From the IMG/VR virus record IMGVR_UViG_3300048582_000105, positions 1 through 45,523 of that record: a DNA stretch of 45,523 bases, one strand, 5' to 3'. The position numbers were made by a program, and so were the translations under genes. The first letter of the stretch is position 1; the number at the start of each line of letters is the position of its first letter. This document shows, piece after piece, positions 5,176 through 13,280 of the stretch. The notes under the pieces were generated by a model. It saw only the letters and a program-made list of their open reading frames with translations. It was not told the DNA's origin and made no database searches. Origin of the DNA: a virus.

Positions 5176-5652
5176 ATGGGAACGCGATCGAGAATCGGAC
5201 TGCAAACCGGCAATGGCGCCGTGTATTCCATTTATTGCCATTGGGACGGCTACCCGTCGCACAACGGCCAGATCCTGATGGATCACTACGCGACCGAGGA
5301 ACGGGTGCGGGCGCTGATGGACTTGGGCAACCTGTCCGTGCTGGATGCGCGCTTGGAGCCCGACCCCGGCCATGAGCATTCCGTTGACGGCCAGCGCCAG
5401 CGCGGGGTTTGCTTGGCCTATGGCCGGGACCGCGGGGAAACCGAGCAGGAAGCGGCCGTGGATGACACGCAAGCCGACTTCTTCAAGCGCTGCACCGAGG
5501 GATGGGAGGAATGGGCATATCTGTTCATTCCCGAATCAGGGCAGTGGATCGTTTCGCAGGTTGGAGGCGGCTGCGGCCCGTTCCTGGGTCGGCCGAACGT
5601 GCCGCCGGGGTGGGCGCTGCTGTATGACGTTCTGCAAGGGGAGGAAGCCTGA
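5176..5652 (+). CDS. Conserved phage protein of unknown function, 158 aa
   Basis: The ATG follows AAAGGAACGGACT. The N-terminus, MGTRSRIGLQ, followed by YSIYCHWDGYPSHNG (residues about 18-32) is a signature I know from a protein shared by many tailed phages and prophages. Its function has not been established as far as I know. The conserved Cys/His/Trp/Asp block suggests a catalytic or metal-binding site. The C-terminal half, with WAYLF and GQWIV strands, looks like a second beta domain. The stop overlaps the next start (TGATG). Confidence 0.75.
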   Translation: MGTRSRIGLQTGNGAVYSIYCHWDGYPSHNGQILMDHYATEERVRALMDLGNLSVLDARLEPDPGHEHSVDGQRQRGVCLAYGRDRGETEQEAAVDDTQADFFKRCTEGWEEWAYLFIPESGQWIVSQVGGGCGPFLGRPNVPPGWALLYDVLQGEEA

Positions 5653-5891
5653 TGCTTTTCAGTATCCAGACACGCAAGATATGCACCGGAGGGGTTGCGG
5701 CGATCGTGACCCGGCATGACGGGGTGCGCGCCAGCTACAGCGTGCACCCGGACCGGGCGCAAGCCTTCTTCGCCGCCAAGCGGACGCAAGCGGCCCTCAC
5801 GCGCCGATACAAAGCCGAGAACCGAGCGCGCATTCGCGGCATCCTGGACGGTCTGCGGAGGCTTCCCGGCTGGCCGAGGACAAGCGCATGA
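5652..5891 (+). CDS. Small basic hypothetical protein, 79 aa
   Basis: Coupled to the preceding gene by TGATG, with GAGGAAGCC as ribosome-binding site. The first 40 residues are beta-rich (GVAAIVTRHDGVRASYSV). The rest is a long basic helix with many Arg, Lys and Ala (RRYKAENRARIRGILDGLRRL), compatible with nucleic-acid binding. No family is recognised. The stop overlaps the methyltransferase start (ATGA). Confidence 0.6.
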   Translation: MLFSIQTRKICTGGVAAIVTRHDGVRASYSVHPDRAQAFFAAKRTQAALTRRYKAENRARIRGILDGLRRLPGWPRTSA

Positions 5892-6385
5892 AGGCGGGAT
5901 TCAGCCACGAGAGCCCGCGGGCGCAGTCAGTCGAGTGGTTCACCCCGCCTTGGCTCTTTACCGCCATGGGCCTGCGGTTCGACCTGGACCCGTGCGCGCC
6001 TCCCGGCGGCCTGCCCTGGATACCGGCCGACCGCTTCCTGTGCGAAGCCGATAACGGGCTCGCACAACCTTGGGCAGGCCGCGTGTGGTGCAACCCTCCC
6101 TATGGGGCCATGACGGCGCCATTTATGCGGAAGATGCACGAGCACCGCAACGGGGTCGCGCTCGTCTTTGCCCGGACGGATACCGAGTGGTTCCACGCCT
6201 ATGCGGCCAAAGCCGACGCAATCCTGTTCCTGCAAGGGCGGCTCGCTTTTGTGCCTTCGGGTCAAACCGAGGGCCGCAGTGGCGCCGGCGCGGGCTCCAT
6301 CTTGGTTGCTTGGGGTCAGGAGTGTGTCGACGCGCTGGAGCGCGTGCAAAAGGTCCGGACGGGCCTGTTACATCGGGGCTTCTAA
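5888..6385 (+). CDS. dam: Phage DNA N6-adenine methyltransferase (Dam family), 165 aa
   Basis: This is the phage-type Dam family, which transfers methyl from S-adenosylmethionine to adenine N6 in duplex DNA. The family's usual N-terminal block is present (SVEWFTPPWLF, residues 14-24, then FDLDPCAPPG, about 31-40). The catalytic motif is WCNPPYG (residues about 68-74), with NPPY in place of DPPY. ALVFARTDTEWFH and the hydrophobic strand ILFLQGRLAF follow, as is typical. The length of 165 aa is normal for the single-domain phage enzyme. A likely role is protection against host restriction or marking of phage DNA. It is coupled by ATGA to the upstream gene. Confidence 0.9.
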   Translation: MKAGFSHESPRAQSVEWFTPPWLFTAMGLRFDLDPCAPPGGLPWIPADRFLCEADNGLAQPWAGRVWCNPPYGAMTAPFMRKMHEHRNGVALVFARTDTEWFHAYAAKADAILFLQGRLAFVPSGQTEGRSGAGAGSILVAWGQECVDALERVQKVRTGLLHRGF

Positions 6386-6438
6386 GGCTTGACGAATCAG
6401 GCCGGGTGCAAGAGACTAGGAATAGAGAGGAACGACTC
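6386..6438 (+). promoter_or_regulatory. Possible promoter before the GTG-started gene
   Basis: TTGACG (6389-6394) is followed after 17 bases by GAGACT, within AGAGACTAGG, a relative of the AGAATAGACTA motif. The 15-mer GGCTTGACGAATCAG (6386-6400) recurs at about 20660-20674, just before another leader-headed gene. Confidence 0.45.
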
Positions 6439-6780
6439 GTGACGAATGACGAACTGCTGACGGCCCTGCGAGGGGTCGCAAACAAGGGGGCGGAGAGCCC
6501 GCACCTGCAAACCCTAGCCGATTGGCTGGCCGAGCACCTGCGGGCCATCCCGCCGGGCGACAAGTGGGACAGTCGCCAGCTTTACGCGCACCTGGCGCGC
6601 TCCGGGGTCGACGTGCCGGCCAAGCTGCTCAATCAGGCCATGTGGCGCCTGCGGGACTGCAAGGCGCTTCCGGCGGGATCCTGGGGCTATGACAACACTC
6701 GCCGGTTCATGGGCAACCCTTTGGTTGTCTGGAGCACCCCGGCGCCCGTGCCTGCGACCGTTGATGAAGGGATCTTCTGA
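6439..6780 (+). CDS. Hypothetical protein, 113 aa
   Basis: The GTG start is chosen because AGAGGAACGACTC lies directly before it. Longer frames run back into the methyltransferase gene. The first 75 residues are strongly helical (NDELLTALRGVANKG, LQTLADWLAEHLRAI, SRQLYAHLARSG). The layout resembles a small winged-helix or helical DNA-binding fold, but I cannot name a family. A Gly/Asn/Pro-rich tail follows. The stop overlaps the next start (TGATG). Confidence 0.65.
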   Translation: MTNDELLTALRGVANKGAESPHLQTLADWLAEHLRAIPPGDKWDSRQLYAHLARSGVDVPAKLLNQAMWRLRDCKALPAGSWGYDNTRRFMGNPLVVWSTPAPVPATVDEGIF

Positions 6781-6926
6781 TGGGCTCGCACCCCCTCGAT
6801 TGCCGGTGCGCTAGTTGTGTGCACGACTACGTGCAAAGGCTGGAGAGGCAAGTCAAGCGGTTGACGACCGCCAGTCGGTCGGCGTTGGACGCGCCAGCAG
6901 GCGAGCACTGGAGGGGCGGGGAATGA
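6780..6926 (+). CDS. Small Cys-rich protein, 48 aa
   Basis: The ATG overlaps the previous stop. The N-terminus holds C-x-C-x2-C-x-H (residues 8-15, CRCASCVH), a possible zinc-binding knuckle. A basic amphipathic helix follows (YVQRLERQVKRLTTA). This could be a tiny zinc-stabilised adaptor, but no family is recognised. The stop overlaps the next start (ATGA). Confidence 0.5.
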   Translation: MGSHPLDCRCASCVHDYVQRLERQVKRLTTASRSALDAPAGEHWRGGE

Positions 6927-7045
6927 GCGACGAACTGGAGCGGGTGCAAGTGCGCCGCGCCTTCTGGACGGGATTCATTGCGGGGCTGTGTTTTGCTGGC
7001 CTAGCAGGGCTCGCAGCCGAACTGCTTGCGATGGCCCTCGCATGA
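6923..7045 (+). CDS. Single-pass membrane peptide, 40 aa
   Basis: The start is taken at the ATG in the ATGA overlap with the Cys-rich gene, with GGAGGGGCGGGG as a strong ribosome-binding site. Residues 1-12 are charged, and residues about 14-39 form one hydrophobic span (FWTGFIAGLCFAGLAGLAAE). No family is recognised. It lies in a run of coupled tiny membrane genes. Confidence 0.5.
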   Translation: MSDELERVQVRRAFWTGFIAGLCFAGLAGLAAELLAMALA

Positions 7046-7080
7046 CCCGCCGCCTCACCAAGTCCCGCAGGAGTGGATGA
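7042..7080 (+). CDS. 12-aa peptide, probable remnant
   Basis: ATG in an ATGA overlap, product MTRRLTKSRRSG. It resembles the N-terminus of the 23-aa frame at 7382 (MKHRLTKARV), so it may be a truncated copy or just a coupling ORF that carries ribosomes to the next gene. Low support. Confidence 0.25.
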   Translation: MTRRLTKSRRSG

Positions 7081-7385
7081 TGAAAGATTTAGGAAACGCA
7101 TTTGAAGCGGGCTGGAAAGCCTACGCCGAATGCCAGCAGGATCGCCGCGCAGCCGGAGAGGCGGGTCTTGGCTACCGTCTGCTTTCGCTTGTAGTTGGCA
7201 CGTATGCGGTCGGATACATCGCAGTTTATGCGATAGCCTTCCCGCACAGGCGACTAGACGCATGGCCGGAAATCGTCTTGGCAACAGCCCTAGTCGGCGT
7301 CGCTTTTGCCGCCCACTGGTGGCGCAAGCAGGACAAAATTAACCGCGCAGCATGGGCCGCCTTTCACGAAAAGTGGGGGCAATGA
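7080..7385 (+). CDS. Two-pass membrane protein, 101 aa
   Basis: CAGGAG lies upstream, and two consecutive ATGs follow at 7077 and 7080; the second gives the better spacing. An N-terminal charged helix (residues 1-35) is followed by two hydrophobic spans, YRLLSLVVGTYAVGYIAVYA (about 37-56) and IVLATALVGVAFAAHWW (about 67-83), then a basic/aromatic tail. The hairpin topology resembles a small inner-membrane protein or holin-like protein, but it lies far from the lysis cassette and in the early arm. The stop overlaps the next frame (ATGA). Confidence 0.6.
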   Translation: MKDLGNAFEAGWKAYAECQQDRRAAGEAGLGYRLLSLVVGTYAVGYIAVYAIAFPHRRLDAWPEIVLATALVGVAFAAHWWRKQDKINRAAWAAFHEKWGQ

Positions 7386-7453
7386 AGCATAGGCTCACCA
7401 AGGCCCGCGTTGCGCGTGCGGCTGAGATCGCGCGGCAGTATTGGAGCAAGTAA
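7382..7453 (+). CDS. 23-aa basic peptide
   Basis: ATG in an ATGA overlap, product MKHRLTKARVARAAEIARQY plus WSK. It is a basic amphipathic helix related in sequence to the 12-aa frame at 7042. It may be translated; its function is unknown. Confidence 0.35.
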   Translation: MKHRLTKARVARAAEIARQYWSK

Positions 7454-7466
7454 GGAAGGAACAGGC

Positions 7467-7985
7467 ATGACCAAGCAAGTGAAGCTCATCGACGAGCCCG
7501 CGCCTGCGCCGGATGCGCTGCGGGAGGCGCTGAAGAAGTTGGTGAAAGCGGGAGACCAGTTGTCTGTCGCGGCTCAGACAACAGGCGGAACTTCCGGATC
7601 TGACGATGGCCTGCAAGAAGCCGTCAAGGGCTGGCAAGCGGCGAAGGCTTTGTATCGAATTGCAAGGCTGGAGCCCGAGGGCGCGGCGATTGGCGCTGTC
7701 GGAGGGGCCGCCCTCACCCAGCCCGCGCCTGCGAGCGAGCCCGTCTCAAAAGCGTGGCCTTCGGCTGAAGGTGCGCCGGTTTTTGACCTTGAGGCCGATG
7801 CTGCCGACTACCAGCGCTGCAAGGACGACGCCCGGCGATGGGAGGCGGCGCTGGCTGCGCTGACAGGTGCGATGGCCGGTTCCGCAGCGGACGGAACACC
7901 GCTCTACACACCGGAATGGGCTGCGCAGGTTTCACTTGAAGCCGCCGATGCCCTCGTCGCGGCCATGCGGGAGGCGGGCCAATGA
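7467..7985 (+). CDS. Hypothetical protein, 172 aa
   Basis: The ATG is set by GGAAGGAACAGGC, a leader variant. Longer frames start inside the preceding peptide. Residues 15-90 are helical, with a low-complexity Thr/Gly/Ser turn (TTGGTSGSDDG). Residues 95-125 are Ala/Pro-rich and probably a linker. Residues 125-172 are two further helices with an ADYQRCKDDARRWEAAL segment. It resembles many phage early accessory proteins in composition but not in any motif I can name. The stop overlaps the next start (ATGA). Confidence 0.6.
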   Translation: MTKQVKLIDEPAPAPDALREALKKLVKAGDQLSVAAQTTGGTSGSDDGLQEAVKGWQAAKALYRIARLEPEGAAIGAVGGAALTQPAPASEPVSKAWPSAEGAPVFDLEADAADYQRCKDDARRWEAALAALTGAMAGSAADGTPLYTPEWAAQVSLEAADALVAAMREAGQ

Positions 7986-8179
7986 GCGCGCTGGTGGACA
8001 GGATCGAGGCGGGGACGGCGACGTGCGACTATTGCTCGGGGACGGGTATGAAGTGGCAACTGCCGAGCGGTCAGAACGCTTTTGAAATGTCGATTTTCGA
8101 GATCGCCCGGAGGGTTGTCCGGGTGCCATGCCATTGCCCCGCCGCCCTGGTCCGCGCTGTTGAAGGAGAGACGAGGTGA
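7982..8179 (+). CDS. Zinc-finger-like small protein, 65 aa
   Basis: Coupled by ATGA. The sequence holds CDYCSGTG (residues about 15-22), the C-x2-C-x-G-x-G knuckle of DnaJ-type zinc ribbons, and a second pair, CHC, near residue 50. Together these could bind one zinc ion. A hydrophobic helix lies between them. Small zinc-ribbon proteins of this kind are frequent in phage early regions. The stop overlaps a GTG start (GGTGAG). Confidence 0.55.
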   Translation: MSALVDRIEAGTATCDYCSGTGMKWQLPSGQNAFEMSIFEIARRVVRVPCHCPAALVRAVEGETR

Positions 8180-8355
8180 GTAAGTTTGAGCTTTGGTGGA
8201 CGCGGGGAATTCGCGCGCTGGGCGTCGTGACAGCGATTGTTGCCCTTCCGCTACAAGCGCTTGCCCCTGAATTGCCGTGGGTGATGCTTGTCCCTGTTGG
8301 TATGGGGGTTGCGGGTATCGCTCACGGCAATTTGACAGGATGGAGAAGCCAATGA
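8176..8355 (+). CDS. Two-pass membrane protein, 59 aa
   Basis: GTG start overlapping the previous stop (GTGA), with GAAGGAGAG upstream. After a short charged N-terminus there are two hydrophobic spans: residues about 12-29 (IRALGVVTAIVALPLQAL) and about 34-50 (LPWVMLVPVGMGVAGIA). A short polar tail follows. No family is recognised. The stop overlaps the next start (ATGA). Confidence 0.55.
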   Translation: MSKFELWWTRGIRALGVVTAIVALPLQALAPELPWVMLVPVGMGVAGIAHGNLTGWRSQ

Positions 8356-8825
8356 CCGCCCCCATCACCAGCGCCCGAGTGCGCGAGCTGAGCGCGAAGG
8401 CGACGGGGGGCGATTGGGACGGCGGTAAAGATGGTTGGATGGTCACGGCCTTCGACCGCCAGATGACCGTCTGCGACATTCGCGGATGGGGCTATCTGAC
8501 AGGCAAAGGACACGCCGCTCTTGGCCTTTCGGCGGAGCAAGCGAAAGCCGTGCAAGAGCACAACGCCGCCCTAATCGCCGCCCTCTGTTCCGAGCCCGCG
8601 CGCAACCGCATCGCCAAGGCGCTCGACCTGCTGGAGCGGGTGGAGGGGCCTGTTGCCGAACTGCGAAAGGCACAAAGCGAGTGCCTTGCAAACAGGGCAT
8701 ATCTTGGGACTGCGCCGTGTCCAAAATGCAAAGCTACGCGGGATGAAGGCTGCCGAATTGAAGGCCGCGCGCAGAATGATCTTTGCCGCGCAGCCCTCGC
8801 CGCGCTTGTGGGGGAGGTGAAGTGA
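8352..8825 (+). CDS. Hypothetical protein with zinc-ribbon-like end, 157 aa
   Basis: The start is at the ATG in an ATGA overlap. The opening ITSARVRELSAKATGGDW is a segment I know from many uncharacterised phage proteins. The middle is helical (AVQEHNAALIAAL, then RNRIAKALDLLERV). The C-terminus contains CPKCKATRDEGC (residues about 126-137), a likely zinc knuckle of the type seen in small phage and plasmid proteins. The function is unknown. Confidence 0.6.
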   Translation: MTAPITSARVRELSAKATGGDWDGGKDGWMVTAFDRQMTVCDIRGWGYLTGKGHAALGLSAEQAKAVQEHNAALIAALCSEPARNRIAKALDLLERVEGPVAELRKAQSECLANRAYLGTAPCPKCKATRDEGCRIEGRAQNDLCRAALAALVGEVK

Positions 8826-9013
8826 TGGACGATATCGAACGCACTTGGAAGGTGTTTTGCGTTGACACTTTCGACGGCACGAAATGGCAGCACGGCAGCT
8901 TTGCCTCGCGAGAGGAAGCGGAAGCTGCCGCGAGGTCAATAGGTGGGACGATGCTGCGCGCTCACGTTGAAGACCCGTCGGGAAAGAGGATTGGTAGCTA
9001 TGGCACAAGCTGA
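8825..9013 (+). CDS. Hypothetical protein, 62 aa
   Basis: The start ATG overlaps the preceding stop (TGATG) and has GGGGGAGGTG upstream. This is a compact alpha/beta protein. It has a strand (TWKVFCVDTFDG), then a helix (SREEAEAAARSI), then two strands (TMLRAHVED, GKRIGSYG), which is the pattern of many single-domain phage proteins. No family is recognised. Confidence 0.6.
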   Translation: MDDIERTWKVFCVDTFDGTKWQHGSFASREEAEAAARSIGGTMLRAHVEDPSGKRIGSYGTS

Positions 9014-9043
9014 CGCCATCGCCGCCCGCCAGGAGCCCCGGCC

Positions 9044-9538
9044 GTGACCTTCGGCCTTGTGCGATCGAGAACCGGCCGCCCGGTGAAGCCGCGCCCTGGA
9101 CCCAAGCGGAACGGAGAGCGCAGCTATCTCACCTTCGCCCGCGCTTGCCGGGCCGCGGGAAAGCGGAACCTGCTCGACGAACTGTTCGACCCGGTGCGGG
9201 TGCAAGTCGCCGCGGGGGACGCCGAACCTGCTCTTGTGGCTGCGCTCGCCGCCTACCGCCGCCGGCCGTTCTGGACGCCCTCGGAACTGGCGAAGATCTG
9301 GCCTGTCGTGTGCGTGGGGCTTGTGGATCTGGCCAAGCCCTTTGAACCCCGGCCGGCCGACCTTCGGGCGGGCCTGCTGCGGCATGGCATGGTCCTGCTG
9401 CGACGGGCGGGGGGCTCGACTTGGTTCGCGCGCAACGGGCAGATGCAGGAATATTTCATCGTGGAGGATATCGCCCGCTGGTCGAACCGCACGGTGGAAC
9501 AGGCACAATTCGACGAAGTGATGAAGACTCGCACTTGA
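9044..9538 (+). CDS. Hypothetical protein, 164 aa
   Basis: GTG start with CAGGAG eight bases upstream. The N-terminal 25 residues are basic and Pro/Gly-rich. The rest is helical and aromatic, with RRRPFWTPSELAKIWPVVC (residues about 72-90) and WFARNGQMQEYFIVEDIARW near the end. A winged-helix DNA-binding role would fit the layout. No family is recognised. It is the last gene before the nested hairpin and the replication module. Confidence 0.55.
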   Translation: MTFGLVRSRTGRPVKPRPGPKRNGERSYLTFARACRAAGKRNLLDELFDPVRVQVAAGDAEPALVAALAAYRRRPFWTPSELAKIWPVVCVGLVDLAKPFEPRPADLRAGLLRHGMVLLRRAGGSTWFARNGQMQEYFIVEDIARWSNRTVEQAQFDEVMKTRT

Positions 9539-9541
9539 CGC

Positions 9542-9602
9542 GAGAGGCCACCTGAGCAATCAACGGGCTAGCGGTTTTGCTCCCCGCTAGCGCCGGCCTC
9601 TC
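9542..9602 (+). terminator. Nested hairpin between accessory and replication modules
   Basis: The inner stem is GCTAGCGG (9567-9574) with CCGCTAGC (9584-9591). The outer stem is GAGAGGCC (9542-9549) with GGCCTCTC (9595-9602). TTTTGCTC lies in the inner loop, and no T-tract follows. It probably separates two transcripts or processes the RNA. It is also symmetric enough to be a protein site. Confidence 0.45.
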
Positions 9603-9667
9603 CCATGCGGCTCCGTTCCTCCCTTGACGGAGGGGCCGGCGCACCCAACGGAACGGACAAGGAACGG

Positions 9668-11632
9668 ATGGACGACACACGCAACCCCCGATTGGAAGCA
9701 GCGCTGTCCTACGCGCGCCGGGGCTGGCATGTGTTCCCCTGCCTGGCGGGCCTGAAGGCCCCGGCAACCGCACACGGCCACCAAGACGCGACGACCGACC
9801 AAGCGCAGATCGAGCGCTGGTGGACCGACAACCCGAACTGGAACGTGGGGATCTCGGCCGGCGCCAGCGGGCTCGCAGTCGTCGACGTGGACCCGGCGGG
9901 CCTTGCACATTGGGACAAGCTGCTCGAAGACTTCCCCGACCTTGCCGAAGCGGTGCGTTCGGCCCCGCGGGTTGTGACCCCCCGAGACGGCTTCCACGTC
10001 TATCTGAAGGGCGACGGCCCGACGACCGCGAGCAAGCTGGCGCCGGGGATCGACACCCGCGGGGCCGGCGGCTACGTCCTGGCGCCCCCTTCAGTCGTCG
10101 ACGACGGCAAGTCGAAGGGCTCCTATATCGGGGATCTGGAGTGGGTCGAACCCGTTCCGGTTCCGCCTGCGTTCGGCGAACGGCTGGCCGCATTGAAGGC
10201 GCCAGTGGAGCGCAGCGCGCCGACCTTGCCGCCCGAGGAAATCCGGTGGGATACGCCCGAGACGACCGTGCGCGCCGAAGCGTGGCTGCAAACCCTTGTG
10301 GACGCCGGCGACGTGGCGGTGGAAGGCTGCGGCGGCGACCAGAGGACCTACGAGGTTTGCTGCCGCGTGCTGGAAATGGGTATCACGCCCGACGGCGCGC
10401 TCGACCTTATCTCTCGTGTGTGGAACCCGGCCTGTCGCCCGCCATGGGACGAGCGCGAGTTGGCGGCCAAGATCCGGAACGCCTGGGATTACGGGCAGGA
10501 GACGCGCGGCGGCAAGGCCGGCCGCCCGCTGGAGGAAGAGCACAAGCATCTGCTTGACGCGCCCGAGACGCCCGAGGATCAAGCGCGGGCGGCCGAATAT
10601 GAACGCTTCACCCCGCGGCCGATTCAGGAGGCGCGAAAAAACCTTCGGGAGCCTGAGTGGCTGGTGCAGGATATCATTCCGCGCCGGGGAACCGGGATCC
10701 TCTACGGCCCGTCGCAGACGTTCAAGACGTTCCTGCTGCTCGACCTGGCCATGGCGATCTCGACCGGCCATGGCTCGAACTGGTGGCAGTATGGCGACCG
10801 GGAACCGCGGCCGATCCTCTACCTTGCCGGGGAAGGCCCGCATGCGTTCAAGGGCCAGCGGATCGACGCTTGGCTGGCGGCAAACCCCCTTCCCGGCCTG
10901 CTCGACCGTTCGCGCCTGTTCGTGGTCGACGAAGTGCCCCCGTTCGAGATGCACGCCTACTGGACGCACATGGTCGACTATCTGAAGGCCAACAACATCA
11001 AGCCGGCAATGGTCGTGATCGACACGCTCTCGCGGGCGCTTATGGGGATGGACGAGAACAGCGCCAAGGACGCCGGCAAGGCGACCGGGAAGCTGGATTG
11101 GCTGGCCCGGCAACTCGACTCGTTCGTGATTGCCGTGCACCACACCGGCAAGGACGCCGCCCGCGGGATGCGTGGCTCCTATGCCTGGTTCGGGAACGTC
11201 GACGTGGTTCTGGAGACGGACCGCAAGAACGAGCGCCACGTGGCCGTCGACCTGCATGTCCGGAAGATGAAAGACGGCGATCAGCCCGACAAACCTCTCC
11301 ATTTTGAGGGGGCGCCATACGGGTCCACTCTCGCCTTCACCCGTGACTGGAATTATGAGGAACCTGAAGCAGTTGAGGCGCCCGAAGCGGCCTCCGGGCC
11401 GGGTTCCGAAGAGTGGTTGCAACCGGATGCGCTCGTGTCGGTTCTTATGAAGGGCCCGCACACACTGGAGCATCTGGCCGAAGCGCTGTCGCAATATCAC
11501 AACGTCTCACTCCGGAAAGTGCGTCGCGGGCTCCAACAGGCAGCCAAAGGCCGGCTGCGCGCTTGGGCACCAGACGGGAGCGTGTGGAAACTGCCAGGCG
11601 ACCATCCGGCCATGCAAGGGATGGAGTTCTGA
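9668..11632 (+). CDS. Primase-polymerase / RepA-like helicase fusion, 654 aa
   Basis: The ATG is fixed by AAGGAACGG directly upstream. Residues 1-170 form a bifunctional primase-polymerase domain. Its metal-binding D-x-D is VVDVD (71-75) and its catalytic His lies in GFHVYL (109-113). A primase C-terminal helical region follows (about 200-275). Residues 330-520 are a RecA-fold ATPase of the RepA/AAA_25 type: Walker A is LYGPSQTFKT (345-354), Walker B is MVVID (448-452), and HHTGKD (491-496) plus RGSYAW form the sensor region. The Walker A has F where Gly is common. The C-terminal 90 residues look like a winged helix. It would prime and unwind at the phage origin and supply the replisome helicase. 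Confidence 0.9.
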   Translation: MDDTRNPRLEAALSYARRGWHVFPCLAGLKAPATAHGHQDATTDQAQIERWWTDNPNWNVGISAGASGLAVVDVDPAGLAHWDKLLEDFPDLAEAVRSAPRVVTPRDGFHVYLKGDGPTTASKLAPGIDTRGAGGYVLAPPSVVDDGKSKGSYIGDLEWVEPVPVPPAFGERLAALKAPVERSAPTLPPEEIRWDTPETTVRAEAWLQTLVDAGDVAVEGCGGDQRTYEVCCRVLEMGITPDGALDLISRVWNPACRPPWDERELAAKIRNAWDYGQETRGGKAGRPLEEEHKHLLDAPETPEDQARAAEYERFTPRPIQEARKNLREPEWLVQDIIPRRGTGILYGPSQTFKTFLLLDLAMAISTGHGSNWWQYGDREPRPILYLAGEGPHAFKGQRIDAWLAANPLPGLLDRSRLFVVDEVPPFEMHAYWTHMVDYLKANNIKPAMVVIDTLSRALMGMDENSAKDAGKATGKLDWLARQLDSFVIAVHHTGKDAARGMRGSYAWFGNVDVVLETDRKNERHVAVDLHVRKMKDGDQPDKPLHFEGAPYGSTLAFTRDWNYEEPEAVEAPEAASGPGSEEWLQPDALVSVLMKGPHTLEHLAEALSQYHNVSLRKVRRGLQQAAKGRLRAWAPDGSVWKLPGDHPAMQGMEF

Positions 11633-11633
11633 C

Positions 11634-13268
11634 ATGCTTTTGGACCACACCGGAATCGACTTCGTGCTGAAGGTGAACAGCGTGGCCGACAACGCGGCGC
11701 CCGCCGACCTTATGCTCGAACGGGGGCTCGACTATTCCACGACCGACAGCCGGCCGGGCTCGGCCGTCCTGTTCACCAAGGATGCTTGGGCCGTCGCCGA
11801 CATGATCGAGCACGCGACGCCGCGCGCCGCCAGCGTGCTGAAGCCCATGGCCGACCGTATCGCGCTTTCCAGCGCCAAGTCGTCGGGCTCGCATTTTCGC
11901 ATGCCGATGGACAAGGAACTGTGGCCCTTCCAGAAGGCCAGCCTCGACTATGCGCTGTCCCGAAACCAGTCGCTCATCGCCGACGCGCCGGGCCTCGGCA
12001 AGACGCCGCAGGCGATCGTCTATGCGAACGAGATCGGCGCCAAGCGTGTCCTGGTTCTGTGCCCGGCGGCCATCCGGCTGCAATGGGCCCGCAGGATCCG
12101 CGAGTGGTCGACGATGAAGTGGCCCTTCGTCATCTACCCCGTCGTCAACAGCAAGAACGGGATCCACCCGACGGCGGAGTGGACGGTCGTGTCGTTCGCC
12201 CTGGCGCGGAACCCGGCGCTCGTCGCGGCAATCGCGCAGTCGCGCTATGACCTCCTGATTATCGACGAATCGCACTATCTGAAGGACCCCGAGACGGCGC
12301 AGACGAAGGCGGTGTTCGGCGGCGCTGACGGGCTTTATCACTTCAAGCGCGGGCAGGACGCCATCCCGTCGATCATGTCCCGCTGCGCGCATGTCCTGTG
12401 CCTCTCGGGAACGCCGATCGTGAACCGCCCGCTGGAGGCTTACACGACCGCCCGGAACCTGTGCTGGGACGCGATCGACTATATGAGCCTCGACAAGTTC
12501 CGGGTCCGCTACAACCCGCAGAAAACCATGTTCGTGCGCGACGGGAAGAGGATCACGGACGAGCGAATCGGTCGGGTGCGCGAGTTGGGCAACCGGATGC
12601 GGGGCATGTTCATGGCCCGGCACGCCAAGCGCGACGTGATGGACCAGTTGCACATGCCGAAATACGACGTAGTGCGGCTGGAAGAGACGGGCGAAATCAA
12701 GGCCGCGCTGCATGCCGAGAGCATGCTCGGGCTGGATATCGACGTGATCCAGACGACCAATGACTACAAGGTCCTCGGGCATATCGCGCAAGTTCGCCGG
12801 GAGATGGGAATTGCCGTCGCCCCGCAGGCCGCCGAATATATCAAGCTGTGCCTCGACGGCGGCGAGGACAAGATCGTCGTTTTCGGCTGGCATATCGAGG
12901 TCCTGGACAAGTTGCAGGAGATGCTGGCGAAATATGGCGTGCTGCGGATCGACGGCTCGACCTCGCCGAAAAAGCGCCAGCACTACGTCGACCTGTTCCA
13001 GTCCGATCCGAATATGCGGGTCATGCTCGGGAATATTCAGAGCATGGGAACCGGCGTCGACGGGTTGCAGCAAGTGGCCACCCATTGCGTGCTGGTCGAG
13101 CCGTCGTGGACACCAGGGGAGAATCAGCAAGCTGTCGATCGACTTGACCGCGGCGGGCAAACTGGCCATGTTCAGGCCGATTTTCTCGTGGCGCCAGGGT
13201 CGATTCTCGAAAAAATTCTGGTGAAGGCTCTCGAAAAAGCCTCCACGATTTTTAAAACCATCGGTTGA
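11634..13268 (+). CDS. SNF2-family (SMARCAL1-like) helicase, 544 aa
   Basis: The ATG comes one base after the previous stop, with GGAG upstream. Superfamily 2 motifs are in order: I, DAPGLGKT (117-124); II, DESH (211-214); III, SGTP (about 263); then in the second RecA lobe DGSTSPKKRQ, MGTGVDGLQQ and motif VI, QAVDRLDRGGQ. The spacing and the DESH box match the compact phage SNF2 proteins related to annealing helicases, which remodel forks and branched DNA using ATP rather than unwinding long duplexes. Paired with the nuclease, ssDNA-binding protein and resolvase downstream, it probably serves recombination-dependent replication. The family is often annotated simply as DEAD/DEAH helicase. Confidence 0.9.
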   Translation: MLLDHTGIDFVLKVNSVADNAAPADLMLERGLDYSTTDSRPGSAVLFTKDAWAVADMIEHATPRAASVLKPMADRIALSSAKSSGSHFRMPMDKELWPFQKASLDYALSRNQSLIADAPGLGKTPQAIVYANEIGAKRVLVLCPAAIRLQWARRIREWSTMKWPFVIYPVVNSKNGIHPTAEWTVVSFALARNPALVAAIAQSRYDLLIIDESHYLKDPETAQTKAVFGGADGLYHFKRGQDAIPSIMSRCAHVLCLSGTPIVNRPLEAYTTARNLCWDAIDYMSLDKFRVRYNPQKTMFVRDGKRITDERIGRVRELGNRMRGMFMARHAKRDVMDQLHMPKYDVVRLEETGEIKAALHAESMLGLDIDVIQTTNDYKVLGHIAQVRREMGIAVAPQAAEYIKLCLDGGEDKIVVFGWHIEVLDKLQEMLAKYGVLRIDGSTSPKKRQHYVDLFQSDPNMRVMLGNIQSMGTGVDGLQQVATHCVLVEPSWTPGENQQAVDRLDRGGQTGHVQADFLVAPGSILEKILVKALEKASTIFKTIG

Positions 13269-13280
13269 CAGGAGCAGAAA

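Noticed and set aside
9000-9047. 15-codon frame beginning ATGGCACAAGC between the 62-aa gene and the GTG-started 164-aa gene
   Set aside because: Overlaps the upstream gene end, has no ribosome-binding site and no recognisable content.
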